Below, piece after piece: positions 6,212 to 13,788 of a DNA stretch of 36,210 nucleotides (its first letter is position 1; each line of letters opens with the position of its first letter). The notes beneath the pieces are model-generated. The model was not told the origin of the DNA. It worked only from the letters and a program-made list of their open reading frames with translations, and searched no databases. Location of the stretch: positions 1 through 36,210 of the forward strand of contig CALVEO010000015.1 of the NCBI GenBank assembly GCA_944326615.1. Direction: 5' to 3'. The stretch is from Candidatus Gastranaerophilales bacterium (GTDB lineage: Bacteria; Cyanobacteriota; Vampirovibrionia; Gastranaerophilales; Gastranaerophilaceae). The translations under genes were made by a program, and so were the position numbers.

Positions 6212-7726
6212 ATGAAATTATTACGTAATGTTAATCGGGGGGGGGGGCACTCCCAGCTAGCAGAAGGCAGGAAGTCAGGAAATCAATTTGTTTACAGTAA
6301 TGTCATTGCGCATTTATTGCGCAATCTGGAATTTGTCCTAAAAAGATCGCGCAACAAGTGCGCGATGACTGGTCTTAATATTCAACAATCCCTCGCCCCT
6401 TTGGGGAGAGGGGCTTATCAGGATAGCGGCCGGAGGATCGGATGTCAGGAGGTCAAGCTATTATCAGTGCTGCGCACTAAAATAACTTCTGTAACCAGCC
6501 TGCCTTCTTGCCATCTGAACTTATGTTCTTCTGATTGTTACCCACCCTCCCTAATCAGTGAGGGAGCATGTTCCCGTAAATCCATTCTAAAAGCTAATAT
6601 CTGTCATTGCGAGCGACAGAATGGAGCGTCGCAATCTCATAATTTATGTAATATTAATGAGATTACTACGTCGAATGCTTCGCATTCTCCTCGCAATGAC
6701 ATAGAAAGTTTATGCAAGACACAAGTGGTGGATGGAACGGCTACGTTCCCTCGTAATGACATAGAAAATTCATGCAAAACACAGGTGTCGGGTGCAGTGG
6801 CTACGCTGCCGCATAGGGGAGAAGGAATAAGTAACTACAATCAAATTATATATAATAATCAGCCCTCACCCCAACCCTCTCCCACAGGAGAGGAAGTAAG
6901 TAATTATAAGATGCTGAAACAAGTTCAGCATGACACTAATTCCTCGAAACGAACTTATTCACCTATTCACTTATTCTCTTATTCACCTTGTAAACGCTGC
7001 GCGTTTACATTAGCGGAGGTGTTGATTACATTAGGAATTATAGGCATAGTCGCAGCTATGACTATGCCGTCGCTGATTGCAAACCATAGAGAAAAGCAAA
7101 CTGTTGCACAATTAAAAAAAGCGTATTCTACAATACAACAGGCTTATTTAATGGCTATTAACAAATACGGTGATGCTGAAAGCTGGAGTCTTAGCAATAC
7201 ACATATAGGAGACGACGATGAGGGAAATGCTATTACAGATTACACAAGTGCATATACAATTTTTAATTACCTTGCCGAAAATATGAAATCAGTAGACGGA
7301 GGCAAAGCAAATCAATATATTCATCATGAATATGATTCTTACTCATTAGACGGAACCTTCAGAAATACAATCTCAACCAACAGGGATATTCCAAATATAG
7401 CCCTAGCTGATGGTACAACAATTTCATCAGGATGGATAGAAAACGGAATGATGGATATTTATGTTTCACTTAATAAATGCATGAATAAAGGTAAATGTAC
7501 TTTGGGAAAAGATACATTTTATTTTCAAATTTACTTTTCACCCGCCAAAATTGTCCCGGAGGGTAGTCCAACATACAGTACAACATATTTCAAAAACCTC
7601 TGTAATAAAGGAATAACAGACAGAAATAACGGACGCGGATGTACTGCATGGGTTTTGCAAAATGAAAACATGGATTATCTGCACTGTGATGATTTAGATT
7701 GGAATACAAAAATCAGATGCAAGTAA
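6212..7726 (+). CDS. Prepilin-type protein with 264-residue repeat-built leader and poly-G run
   Basis: Type IV pilin-like (or pseudopilin-like) protein. The class III-type processing site is Ala264-Phe265, starting FTLAEVLITLGIIG, with the conserved Glu at mature position 5; about 240 mature residues follow, with several cysteines. Upstream, the reading frame stays open through about 790 bp of short hairpin repeats, giving an unusually long leader. Start ATG 6212 has AAGGAGG 6 nt upstream, so translation from there is likely. Codons 9-12 lie in a run of 11 G (6237-6247); loss or gain of one G would put the frame into an early stop. Residues from 160 on contain a 20-residue tandem repeat (RNDIE.xCKTQV). 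An internal ATG at 6911 could give a short normal leader of about 31 residues. Whether the long leader is made, cleaved or tolerated cannot be told from sequence. Confidence 0.75.
   Translation: MKLLRNVNRGGGHSQLAEGRKSGNQFVYSNVIAHLLRNLEFVLKRSRNKCAMTGLNIQQSLAPLGRGAYQDSGRRIGCQEVKLLSVLRTKITSVTSLPSCHLNLCSSDCYPPSLISEGACSRKSILKANICHCERQNGASQSHNLCNINEITTSNASHSPRNDIESLCKTQVVDGTATFPRNDIENSCKTQVSGAVATLPHRGEGISNYNQIIYNNQPSPQPSPTGEEVSNYKMLKQVQHDTNSSKRTYSPIHLFSYSPCKRCAFTLAEVLITLGIIGIVAAMTMPSLIANHREKQTVAQLKKAYSTIQQAYLMAINKYGDAESWSLSNTHIGDDDEGNAITDYTSAYTIFNYLAENMKSVDGGKANQYIHHEYDSYSLDGTFRNTISTNRDIPNIALADGTTISSGWIENGMMDIYVSLNKCMNKGKCTLGKDTFYFQIYFSPAKIVPEGSPTYSTTYFKNLCNKGITDRNNGRGCTAWVLQNENMDYLHCDDLDWNTKIRCK
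6237..6247 (+). repeat. Run of 11 G in codons 9-12 of the prepilin gene
   Basis: With 11 G the frame runs on to the pilin. With 10 G it stops at a TAG about 10 nt downstream; with 12 G it stops at a TAA near 6297. This is the layout of a slipped-strand phase switch. An assembly or sequencing error in the run length is possible. Confidence 0.7.
6602..6701 (+). repeat. Hairpin repeat with 12-bp terminal inverted repeats inside the prepilin leader
   Basis: TGTCATTGCGAG (6602-6613) is exactly repeated in inverted form at 6690-6701, flanking 76 bp. An inner hairpin GAATGCTTCGCATTC lies within. The unit resembles the small palindromic repeats that occur in many bacterial genomes, here in frame in a coding region. 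Confidence 0.65.
6689..6808 (+). repeat. Two 60-bp tandem units, in frame
   Basis: 6689-6748 and 6749-6808 are diverged copies of one 60-bp unit, beginning CCTCGCAATGAC and CCTCGTAATGAC. Each encodes 20 residues (RNDIE...CKTQV...AT.P). Because the unit is a multiple of three, copy number could change without breaking the frame. The end of unit 1 (6725-6748) is identical to the reverse complement of 22494-22517 in the intergenic repeat island. Confidence 0.7.
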
Positions 7727-7756
7727 TAATTAAAATCTGTAAATTATAATACTTAT

Positions 7757-7798
7757 ATAATAATCATTAGTATGTTTAATCATACTAATGATTATTAT
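7757..7798. terminator. Bidirectional terminator between convergent pilin and porin genes
   Basis: An 18-bp perfect stem (7757-7774 with 7781-7798) encloses a 6-nt loop. It lies between convergent genes and is flanked by T-rich sequence in the plus direction and A/T-rich sequence in the other, so it probably serves both. Confidence 0.75.
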
Positions 7799-7870
7799 TT
7801 GTATTAAAAAATTTTCATGCAATTTGGCTTTCGATTTATTTTGAAATATAAAATATAATTCCGGATAATC

Positions 7871-9175
7871 TTATAAAACGATTTGGGTTCCGAGAATAAT
7901 TCTGTGGCTGTCTTCTGTATCTTCGTTATCGCAAAACACGTAATTAAGAATTAAACGCAGAGCCTGACCTTTTATGAAGTAATTGAGACCTACGGAATAC
8001 TCTCTTCGCTTGTTATCCGCAATATCGCGGTTCGGGTCAAACTGATCGTAACGCGCAAGTATATGCAGTTTTTGGGTAAGTCTGTAAGCTATTGTAGTAT
8101 AAAAACCTTCTGCTTTATCAGTGCTTCTATAGGTTCCGTTGTAACCGTCAGCTATTGCATATTCAAAATTAGCCATAAATTTTTTGTACCTGTAACTTGC
8201 ATACGCACCGCCTACTGTGTAATCAGTATCATTGTGCCCTGCATTAAGACCACCGCCGAGCACAAGCGTTCCGTATCTGCCGTCAGTTTTTCCAAGCGGT
8301 TTTAAATTTACCCAACCCGTAAATTCTACTCCAGGGAAAAATTCCTTAAAAAATCTATCGGAACTGTTCAATGCCACACTGTAGTCTACCAAATCATAAT
8401 CACCTACTACCCTCAACCCTAGAGCTCTTGTGTTACCGAATGTCCTTGAAATCTGAGAACGCATAGCAAAAGGCAAAACATAAGAGCCCATTCCGCCTTC
8501 AAATCCTACCTGATTTCTTGAATTTCCCACAATAATTTTATGGTGTGGAATACGCGTATTCATTATATATGCATCGGTTATAAGACCTTGAAGATATGTT
8601 CTGTTCTCACCCGGTTTAAAGTTAAACTGCAGTTTAAAATCGGTATTTTTATCCTTGAAATCACCGACAACACCGGCTTCCATAAACCCGAAACCGTAAT
8701 CTGTATCGTAATCCGCCCCTTCAAATCCGAAACCTAAATTACCCTGATAAGCACCGTAAAATTGAACTTTATCGATGGGCCCTTTATCATATTTGAAAGT
8801 CAATTCATCCTGCAAAAGAAACGAAGGAATTGAAGTTCTCTCAAGCTTTTTTTTATAAATTCGTCCGAACAGAGATTCTTCCTCAATTTTAAAAGGATGT
8901 TCGTTCTCTTTATCAGTATCCAAAAGTTGGTCAAAAATCGAGAACTCTGTATCAACGTTATCTCTTATAATATCTTTTTGCACCCAGTCGTTATTATTTT
9001 TGTTACCGATCGGGGGTGGATTTTCACCGTCATTTTTTACAACATCAAGGTGAATAACTTCCTGAGTTTCAACAGTGTTTTGCTCCTGCTGTTTATTTTT
9101 CCCGAATGCAAAAACTGGAGGGGCAAGAAGCATTAAAAGAAGTATTACAGCTATTCTCTTGAAAAAATAGTTCAC
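7871..9175 (-). CDS. Outer-membrane porin, phosphate-selective porin O/P-like
   Basis: Predicted outer-membrane beta-barrel similar to the phosphate-selective porin O and P family (OprO/OprP type). A signal peptide (KRIAVILLLMLLAPPVFAFG) is followed by a charged, low-complexity stretch, then many alternating aromatic/polar strands with turns such as HKIIVGNSRNQVGFEGG and LHILARYDQFDPNRD, and a last strand ending GTQIVL. Length fits a 16-strand-type porin. I place the start at GTG 9175 because the signal peptide begins right there; a TTG at 9205 is in frame but adds residues unlike a signal peptide, and neither has a Shine-Dalgarno. Divergent from the decarboxylase. The substrate is not proven; phosphate or other anions is the family suggestion. 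Confidence 0.75.
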   Translation of the reverse strand: MNYFFKRIAVILLLMLLAPPVFAFGKNKQQEQNTVETQEVIHLDVVKNDGENPPPIGNKNNNDWVQKDIIRDNVDTEFSIFDQLLDTDKENEHPFKIEEESLFGRIYKKKLERTSIPSFLLQDELTFKYDKGPIDKVQFYGAYQGNLGFGFEGADYDTDYGFGFMEAGVVGDFKDKNTDFKLQFNFKPGENRTYLQGLITDAYIMNTRIPHHKIIVGNSRNQVGFEGGMGSYVLPFAMRSQISRTFGNTRALGLRVVGDYDLVDYSVALNSSDRFFKEFFPGVEFTGWVNLKPLGKTDGRYGTLVLGGGLNAGHNDTDYTVGGAYASYRYKKFMANFEYAIADGYNGTYRSTDKAEGFYTTIAYRLTQKLHILARYDQFDPNRDIADNKRREYSVGLNYFIKGQALRLILNYVFCDNEDTEDSHRIILGTQIVL

Positions 9176-9223
9176 AAATATTAATGTAACACAAAATATA
9201 TGCAAAAAAAATTTTTTTTAGTG

Positions 9224-9229
9224 TATATT
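9224..9229 (+). promoter_or_regulatory. -10 box 7 nt before the decarboxylase start
   Basis: TATATT is followed by 7 nt and the ATG at 9237. No Shine-Dalgarno is visible and the -35 region is weak. Confidence 0.35.
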
Positions 9230-9236
9230 AATTATT

Positions 9237-10688
9237 ATGACGAATGTAACAAAAAAAATGATGAATAAAACTTTAGAAAATAAATATACTAAAATAAAAG
9301 TTAAAGCCCCGATTGTAGAAGCTTTAAAAAAAGCTTATGAAAATCCGAGCTATCAGTTTCATATTCCGGGTCACACAAAAGGCAACGGTTCTTTGCCGGA
9401 ATTCAAAAAACTTATCGGAGCAAAAGCTCTTTCAATTGACACTACTGATGAATTTGACGGACTTGGCACGCTTCATCCTGCAACAGGCCCGATAAAAGAG
9501 GCTCAGGAACTTGCAGCTCAGGCATTCGGTGCTGAAAAAACATTCTTTTTACTGAACGGTTCAACAGCAGGCAACCTTGCACTTGCAATGGGGTTGACAA
9601 GACGCGGACAAAAAATTATCACAAACCGCAACTGCCACCGCTCAATTTTAACGGGTATGATAATTTCGGGTGCAGAGCCTTTATGGCTTATTCCGAAAAG
9701 ATTTTCTGAATGGGGAATCTGGGGTAATGTTACTCCTGAAAGCGTTGAAGAAATGCTCAATCATAACCCCGATGCTTCAATGGTATGGATTACAAATCCG
9801 ACTTATGAAGGTGTTGTATCGGATATAAAATCAATTTCCGCAATCTGTAAAAAATATAATGTTCCTTTAATTGTTGATGAAGCCCACGCATGTCTTTGGA
9901 ATTTTAATAATCATCTGCCTGAAACAGCTTTAAAATTAGGTGCTGATGCGGTTGTTCATTCTCTGCATAAAACAGGCGGAAGCATGAGCCAAAGCTCTAT
10001 GCTTCATATTGCAAAAAATTCCATGATTGATTGTGATGCCGTTGAAAAGGCTTTGAAATTACTGCATACCACAAGTCCTTCTCTAATGCTTCTTGCAAGT
10101 TTAGATGCTGCACGCGCAAACCTTGACAGTTCAAGAGGCAGAAAACAGCTTGAAAGGGCTGTACAGAATGCAAAATATTTACGCAGAGAAATCGACAAAC
10201 TTGAACATATTCATCATCTTCAGCCTGATTTCGGCTACAAAACAGATATTACAAAAGTTTTCATAAGAGATGACAGATTATCAGGCAAACGTCTTGAATC
10301 AATTTTAGAAATTGATTTTAACATAGAAGTTGAAAGTGCTTCTGATGCAGGACTTTTAATTCTTTCAAATATTGGTAACACAAGAGCTGATATGCAATAT
10401 CTTGTAAAATGTCTTGAACAGATAGACAGAACAAATTATACAGACATCTGCTATCTGGAAAAGAAAAAACACATGCCGATGCTCACACCGATTATCAAAA
10501 TGACGCTTCGTGAAGCTTTTTACTCTCATAAAGAAAGAATCCCTAAAGAGCATGCAGTAGGAAGAATTGCGGCAGAAGTAATTGCAGAATGTCCTCCGGG
10601 TATTGCCGTTCTGCTCCCGGGTGAATTGATAACAGAAGAGCATCTGCCATACCTTGTGGATTACGACACGATTGAAGTGATTAAGTAA
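9237..10688 (+). CDS. speA: Orn/Lys/Arg-type PLP decarboxylase (arginine decarboxylase-like)
   Basis: Cytosolic PLP-dependent amino-acid decarboxylase of the Orn/Lys/Arg group I fold, 483 residues, the length of the compact Gram-positive/cyanobacterial type. Visible landmarks are FHIPGHTKGNG (about 41-51), the LLNGSTAGN loop (105-113), NRNCHRS (131-137), the cofactor Asp in VDEAHA (213-218) and the PLP lysine Lys245 in HSLHKTGG. The C-terminal domain ends with PPGIAVLLPGE, also typical. The likely reaction is arginine to agmatine (polyamine synthesis), but lysine or ornithine cannot be excluded. There is no Shine-Dalgarno; a -10 box 7 nt upstream suggests a leaderless mRNA, so the start is only moderately sure. 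The next in-frame ATGs are at codons 8 and 9. Confidence 0.85.
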   Translation: MTNVTKKMMNKTLENKYTKIKVKAPIVEALKKAYENPSYQFHIPGHTKGNGSLPEFKKLIGAKALSIDTTDEFDGLGTLHPATGPIKEAQELAAQAFGAEKTFFLLNGSTAGNLALAMGLTRRGQKIITNRNCHRSILTGMIISGAEPLWLIPKRFSEWGIWGNVTPESVEEMLNHNPDASMVWITNPTYEGVVSDIKSISAICKKYNVPLIVDEAHACLWNFNNHLPETALKLGADAVVHSLHKTGGSMSQSSMLHIAKNSMIDCDAVEKALKLLHTTSPSLMLLASLDAARANLDSSRGRKQLERAVQNAKYLRREIDKLEHIHHLQPDFGYKTDITKVFIRDDRLSGKRLESILEIDFNIEVESASDAGLLILSNIGNTRADMQYLVKCLEQIDRTNYTDICYLEKKKHMPMLTPIIKMTLREAFYSHKERIPKEHAVGRIAAEVIAECPPGIAVLLPGELITEEHLPYLVDYDTIEVIK

Positions 10689-10721
10689 TTTGACTTTTTT
10701 TAACAATGAACAAAAATTAAT

Positions 10722-10892
10722 CTATGCTTTTTCATTCTGCTTCTTTTCAAGAACAATACGGTTATCCTTAACTGTTAATGTCATTACATCAGTCTCAGGG
10801 TTAATATCTAATATTTTCAAAAACCAGGGAGGAATAATCATACCCCAGCTTCTGCCTAATTTTACAAATTTTTTGTCTAAGTCAAATCTCAT
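10722..10892 (-). CDS. Small AbrB/MazE-fold DNA-binding protein
   Basis: A 56-residue protein with the SpoVT/AbrB swapped-hairpin pattern: FVKLGRSWGMIIPPWFLKIL, then LDINPETDV and a last strand DNRIVLEK. This is the typical single AbrB domain of transition-state regulators and of MazE/VapB-type antitoxins, and it should bind DNA as a dimer. No toxin gene is next to it. The decarboxylase is convergent with it and a broken HTH gene is divergent. The start has no Shine-Dalgarno but an extended -10 box (TGTTATGAT) 6 nt upstream. GTCTTA/TAAGAC half-sites lie in the region of its promoter, so autoregulation is plausible. Confidence 0.75.
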   Translation of the reverse strand: MRFDLDKKFVKLGRSWGMIIPPWFLKILDINPETDVMTLTVKDNRIVLEKKQNEKA

Positions 10893-10898
10893 AACGAT

Positions 10899-10907
10899 AT
10901 CATAACA
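10899..10907 (-). promoter_or_regulatory. Extended -10 promoter of the AbrB-like gene
   Basis: The minus strand reads TGTTATGAT, then 6 nt, then ATG. The transcript would begin at or next to the start codon. Confidence 0.45.
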
Positions 10908-10921
10908 TTTTATTAAAATAT

Positions 10922-10984
10922 GTCTTAATTTTTATATAAGACTTTACATTGATATTAATTTGGATTAATATTATGTCTAAGACA
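10922..10984. promoter_or_regulatory. Candidate operator: TGTCTTA/TAAGACA half-sites
   Basis: GTCTTA at 10922 pairs in inverted orientation with TAAGAC at 10937, and 10974-10984 is the perfect palindrome TGTCTAAGACA. The sites lie between the divergent AbrB-like and HTH genes. One half-site sits about 17 bp upstream of the AbrB -10 box, where a repressor would block polymerase. Confidence 0.4.
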
Positions 10985-11010
10985 AATTTAAAATTATAGG
11001 AATTTATATT

Positions 11011-11243
11011 ATGAACGAATTTAACTTTAAAAAAATCTTACCTTACTCGGGAAGAGAGTTAAAGAAATCCGACTCGGGAAAAACTGGTCGTTAAAAGAAC
11101 TTTCCATAAAATCTGGAATTTCAATAAAATATCTGAAAATAATTGAAGAAGGAAAAGCAGTTGGAATAACAACCGTCCATCTTTTTGCTATTTGTAAAAG
11201 TTTTGGATTGTCATCTTTTAATGATTTACTAAATTTTTATTAA
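11011..11243 (+). pseudogene. Frameshifted small XRE-type HTH regulator
   Basis: The start ATG (11011) opens MNEFNFKKI but hits a stop after 28 codons. A second frame, with no start codon of its own, continues from about 11031 to 11243 and reads like a small XRE-type helix-turn-helix: KRVKEIRLGKNWSLKELS, then KSGISIKYLKIIEEG and FAICKSFGLSS. Adding one A to the run of seven A at 11029-11035 joins the two parts into one protein of about 77 residues. This is either a recent pseudogene, a length-variable tract, polymerase slippage on A7, or a sequencing error. Confidence 0.6.
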
Positions 11244-11267
11244 ATTAATATTACACTAAACAAATGA

Positions 11268-11295
11268 TTACAAACCAATTTGCATAGCCTATAAT
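11268..11295 (+). promoter_or_regulatory. Promoter of the YbjQ-M48 operon
   Basis: TTACAA and TATAAT are separated by 16 bp, just before the CGGAGG ribosome-binding site of the first gene. Confidence 0.55.
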
Positions 11296-11314
11296 TTTCG
11301 CGGAGGTTATGAAG

Positions 11315-11638
11315 ATGATTTTAACAAACATTGAAAGTGTTCCCGGGATGGTGATTACCGCTCAATACGGCCTTGTTACCGGAAGCACAGTGAGAGCAAA
11401 AAACGCTATTAAAGATTTTGGCGCAGGATTGAAAAACATGGTCGGCGGAGAGTTAAAAAGTTATACGGAACTTCTGTCAGAAGCACGTGAAGAAGCTATT
11501 CACCGTATGCAGCAGCAGGCGCAGATGATGGGAGCAAATGCCGTAATTAACGTAAGACTTGCAACATCATCGGTTACTGTAGGCGCTGCAGAAGTTTACG
11601 CTTATGGAACAGCAGTAAAAGTAGCACCGAAAGGATAA
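11315..11638 (+). CDS. YbjQ/UPF0145-family protein
   Basis: Small soluble protein of the YbjQ (UPF0145, heavy-metal-binding-domain-like) family, whose biochemical role is not established. The 107 residues carry the family's order: ILTNIESVPGMVI, QYGLVTGSTV, the GGELKSYTELLSEAREEAI helix, MGANAVINVR and a closing AYGTAVKV. I choose ATG 11315 because GGAGG (11302-11306) lies 8 nt upstream and the family begins with M-I; the ATG at 11309 is only 2 nt from that GGAGG. It is the first gene of a tightly spaced five-gene operon, followed after 5 bp by a membrane-anchored paralog. Confidence 0.85.
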   Translation: MILTNIESVPGMVITAQYGLVTGSTVRAKNAIKDFGAGLKNMVGGELKSYTELLSEAREEAIHRMQQQAQMMGANAVINVRLATSSVTVGAAEVYAYGTAVKVAPKG

Positions 11639-11643
11639 ATATA

Positions 11644-12096
11644 ATGGGTGATATATTACTACTTTTAATTGTGCTTGGAATTACTTTTATGACAGGTACA
11701 ATTATTGAAAAAAGACATTTTGAGAATATTAAAAAACGCGAAATCGCACTTATTAAAAAACCGATTATAAATTTCGGCGCAAAAACATGGCATACAAACA
11801 GAAAAATTAAAAGTATCCAACTTGTTACGGGCGAATGTGTGATAAGCGGCGATTATTTTAAGAATTTTGTAGCATCGCTGAAAAGCTTTTTCGGCGGCAG
11901 ACTTACAACTTTTGAATCGGTATTGGACAGAGGCAGACGCGAAGCAATCCTTAGGATGCGTGAAAAAGCACGCGGTGCAAACTTTATCATAAATACGCGC
12001 ATAGAATCCGTTATGATTAATGATACTTACAATCCTCAGGAGAGTGTTCCACAGTGTGCCATAATAGCCTACGGAACTGCCATAACTTATGAATAA
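11644..12096 (+). CDS. Membrane-anchored YbjQ-like paralog
   Basis: A 150-residue protein with one N-terminal membrane segment (about 3-20) and a diverged YbjQ-type domain from about residue 57. The matching features are SIQLVTGECVISGDYFKN, FFGGRLTTFESVLDRGRREAILRM, ARGANFIINTRIES and AIIAYGTAI. It lies 5 bp after the soluble YbjQ protein and overlaps the M48 protease gene by 8 bp, so the three are very likely translated together. The duplication into a soluble and an anchored form suggests YbjQ-like subunits that assemble partly at the membrane. Function unknown. Confidence 0.75.
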   Translation: MGDILLLLIVLGITFMTGTIIEKRHFENIKKREIALIKKPIINFGAKTWHTNRKIKSIQLVTGECVISGDYFKNFVASLKSFFGGRLTTFESVLDRGRREAILRMREKARGANFIINTRIESVMINDTYNPQESVPQCAIIAYGTAITYE

Positions 12097-12877
12097 AAAC
12101 CTTGAAGAAAAATATTTAAGTGTAATAGAAAATAATATCAATGTCGGCAAATCCAATGCAGGTACAGAATTTTTGATTTTGCTTGCAGGTATAGCCGGAA
12201 TATGTATTCTCCTGTATCTTTTTGCAGATGCAATCGGCTGCTTCTTTATCGACAGAATGTCCAATGAAACTCAAATAAAAATTGAAAACGCATTCTCATT
12301 CGACACAAAACCTAATAAAGCTGCAGACAAAAATGAAAACATTACAAAACTTGAAAACATAAGAGATAAAATTGTTGCGCTTGATAAAAATCTTCAGGGC
12401 AAATCAAAGTTCCATATTGATGAATATCCTGAAAAGCAAATTAACGCATTTATAACCCCGAACGGAAATATATATTTTACGCAGGGGCTTCTAAAAGAAA
12501 TAAAAGATGAAGAAATTCTTACTTTCATTATGGCGCATGAACTCGGTCATTACGCACACAGAGACCACTTGAAAAGTATGAGCAGACAAATAATTGTTGC
12601 TCTTATAACATCAATGTTTGCATCAGAAAATAAAGATATAAATCTGACAGTTAACAGCATTTCAGGTCTCAGCGGACTAACATATTCAAGAAGACAAGAA
12701 AGAGAAGCAGACAAATATGCAAACAAAATCGTATACAGATTATATGGGAACAACAAAGGTGCTGTTGAATTTTTCAAATTGCTTGAAGCAAAAGAAAAGT
12801 CTCCTGAATTTCTTCAATACTTTTCGACCCATCCGTCCACAAAACAAAGACTTAATTTAATACAAAACAGAAGGTAA
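12089..12877 (+). CDS. M48-family membrane metalloprotease
   Basis: Zinc metalloprotease of family M48 (HtpX/Oma1/BepA relatives), 262 residues. A membrane segment (about 27-50) precedes the catalytic domain. HELGH at 150-154 gives the two zinc His and the catalytic Glu; the third ligand is Glu204 in QEREADKYA. NAFITPNGNIYFTQGLL is the usual strand before the active site. No second transmembrane pair as in HtpX is seen, so it is closer to the single-anchor forms. It overlaps the preceding YbjQ-like gene and precedes two membrane proteins, so the operon may handle membrane or envelope protein quality, by inference from M48 relatives. Confidence 0.87.
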   Translation: MNKNLEEKYLSVIENNINVGKSNAGTEFLILLAGIAGICILLYLFADAIGCFFIDRMSNETQIKIENAFSFDTKPNKAADKNENITKLENIRDKIVALDKNLQGKSKFHIDEYPEKQINAFITPNGNIYFTQGLLKEIKDEEILTFIMAHELGHYAHRDHLKSMSRQIIVALITSMFASENKDINLTVNSISGLSGLTYSRRQEREADKYANKIVYRLYGNNKGAVEFFKLLEAKEKSPEFLQYFSTHPSTKQRLNLIQNRR

Positions 12878-12882
12878 ATTTT

Positions 12883-13788
12883 ATGCACATAAACAATGTA
12901 TCTGTAAGAACATCAAAAAAATACATATTACTTTTTACATTATTTTCGGTTTTATACACCGCCGGAATCATTCTGGCTTATGTATATCTTTCAGTAGATG
13001 CACAAAAAACAATTCCAGGATTTTTTTCATGGGCAGTAACAGCTTTTGACAGCTTACTAAAAAACAATCCAGAAGATCCATGGATAGCCTGGGGGCTTTT
13101 TATTATTATGCCGGCAGTATTTTATATAGGGCTGATACTTGCAATAATCGAAAGACATGCAGGACTTAAAGAACTTTCATCATCATTAAATCTCAAATCT
13201 GTTGATTTTTTGCCGGACAGGGTCAAATTTAACTTTAATCGCCCGCAATATGATTTTGTCTGCGGATACTCCGAAATAAATAATCTGGAAATGATTTTGG
13301 TAACTGCGCTTGCCCGCAGCAAATACGGCACTTGTATTGTATTAAATGAGGTTAAACTTAATTTTACTGTTTTAAATAATAAAGAATTTTCTTTAACTAA
13401 TACTCCTATGGCTGCTATGAGGTTAATTTATAATATAGTTGACTGCGCAAGGAAAGTTAATCATTTTTCATACAAATTTGGAGGTGCAGGCGAAGATAAA
13501 GATTTAAAAGAAAAAATTGAAGACTATCTGCACAAAGGTACAAAACCAGTTTTAACAAGCGTTGGCGAAACAAAATTTAAATGGATGTCAATTGTATTTT
13601 TTATCATAGGTATGGTATTTCTCGTAGGATTTAAAGATGTCTTTAACGATTATTTATACAAAGACTTTATGATGCTTTTGATTCCGCTTCTGCCTGTTGG
13701 AGCATTTTTAGGAACTTCATTTATATTCGACATAATTCTAATAATTGACAAAATTAAAGAAAAAAGTTACAGAGGTTACAATGGATAA
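12883..13788 (+). CDS. Unknown four-helix membrane protein
   Basis: I do not recognise this 301-residue protein. It has hydrophobic segments near 14-34, 68-87, 222-241 and 252-276, with a soluble stretch of about 130 residues between the second and third. That loop contains FNRPQYDFVCGYSEINNLEMI and looks like a mixed alpha/beta domain. The gene begins 5 bp after the M48 protease and overlaps the next gene by 8 bp. Its constant position in the operon suggests that it works with the protease or with the YbjQ-like proteins. There is no catalytic motif. Confidence 0.65.
   Translation: MHINNVSVRTSKKYILLFTLFSVLYTAGIILAYVYLSVDAQKTIPGFFSWAVTAFDSLLKNNPEDPWIAWGLFIIMPAVFYIGLILAIIERHAGLKELSSSLNLKSVDFLPDRVKFNFNRPQYDFVCGYSEINNLEMILVTALARSKYGTCIVLNEVKLNFTVLNNKEFSLTNTPMAAMRLIYNIVDCARKVNHFSYKFGGAGEDKDLKEKIEDYLHKGTKPVLTSVGETKFKWMSIVFFIIGMVFLVGFKDVFNDYLYKDFMMLLIPLLPVGAFLGTSFIFDIILIIDKIKEKSYRGYNG

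Noticed and set aside
6212-6900. A transposon or insertion sequence in the pilin leader
   Set aside because: The inverted repeats are short, there is no transposase, and the parts are several different small repeats.
10690-10905. A 71-codon plus-strand open frame after the decarboxylase
   Set aside because: It is the opposite strand of the AbrB-like gene, whose domain pattern is clear.
10722-11243. A toxin-antitoxin pair made of the AbrB and HTH genes
   Set aside because: Neither gene encodes a toxin-like domain, they diverge instead of sharing an operon, and the HTH frame is broken.
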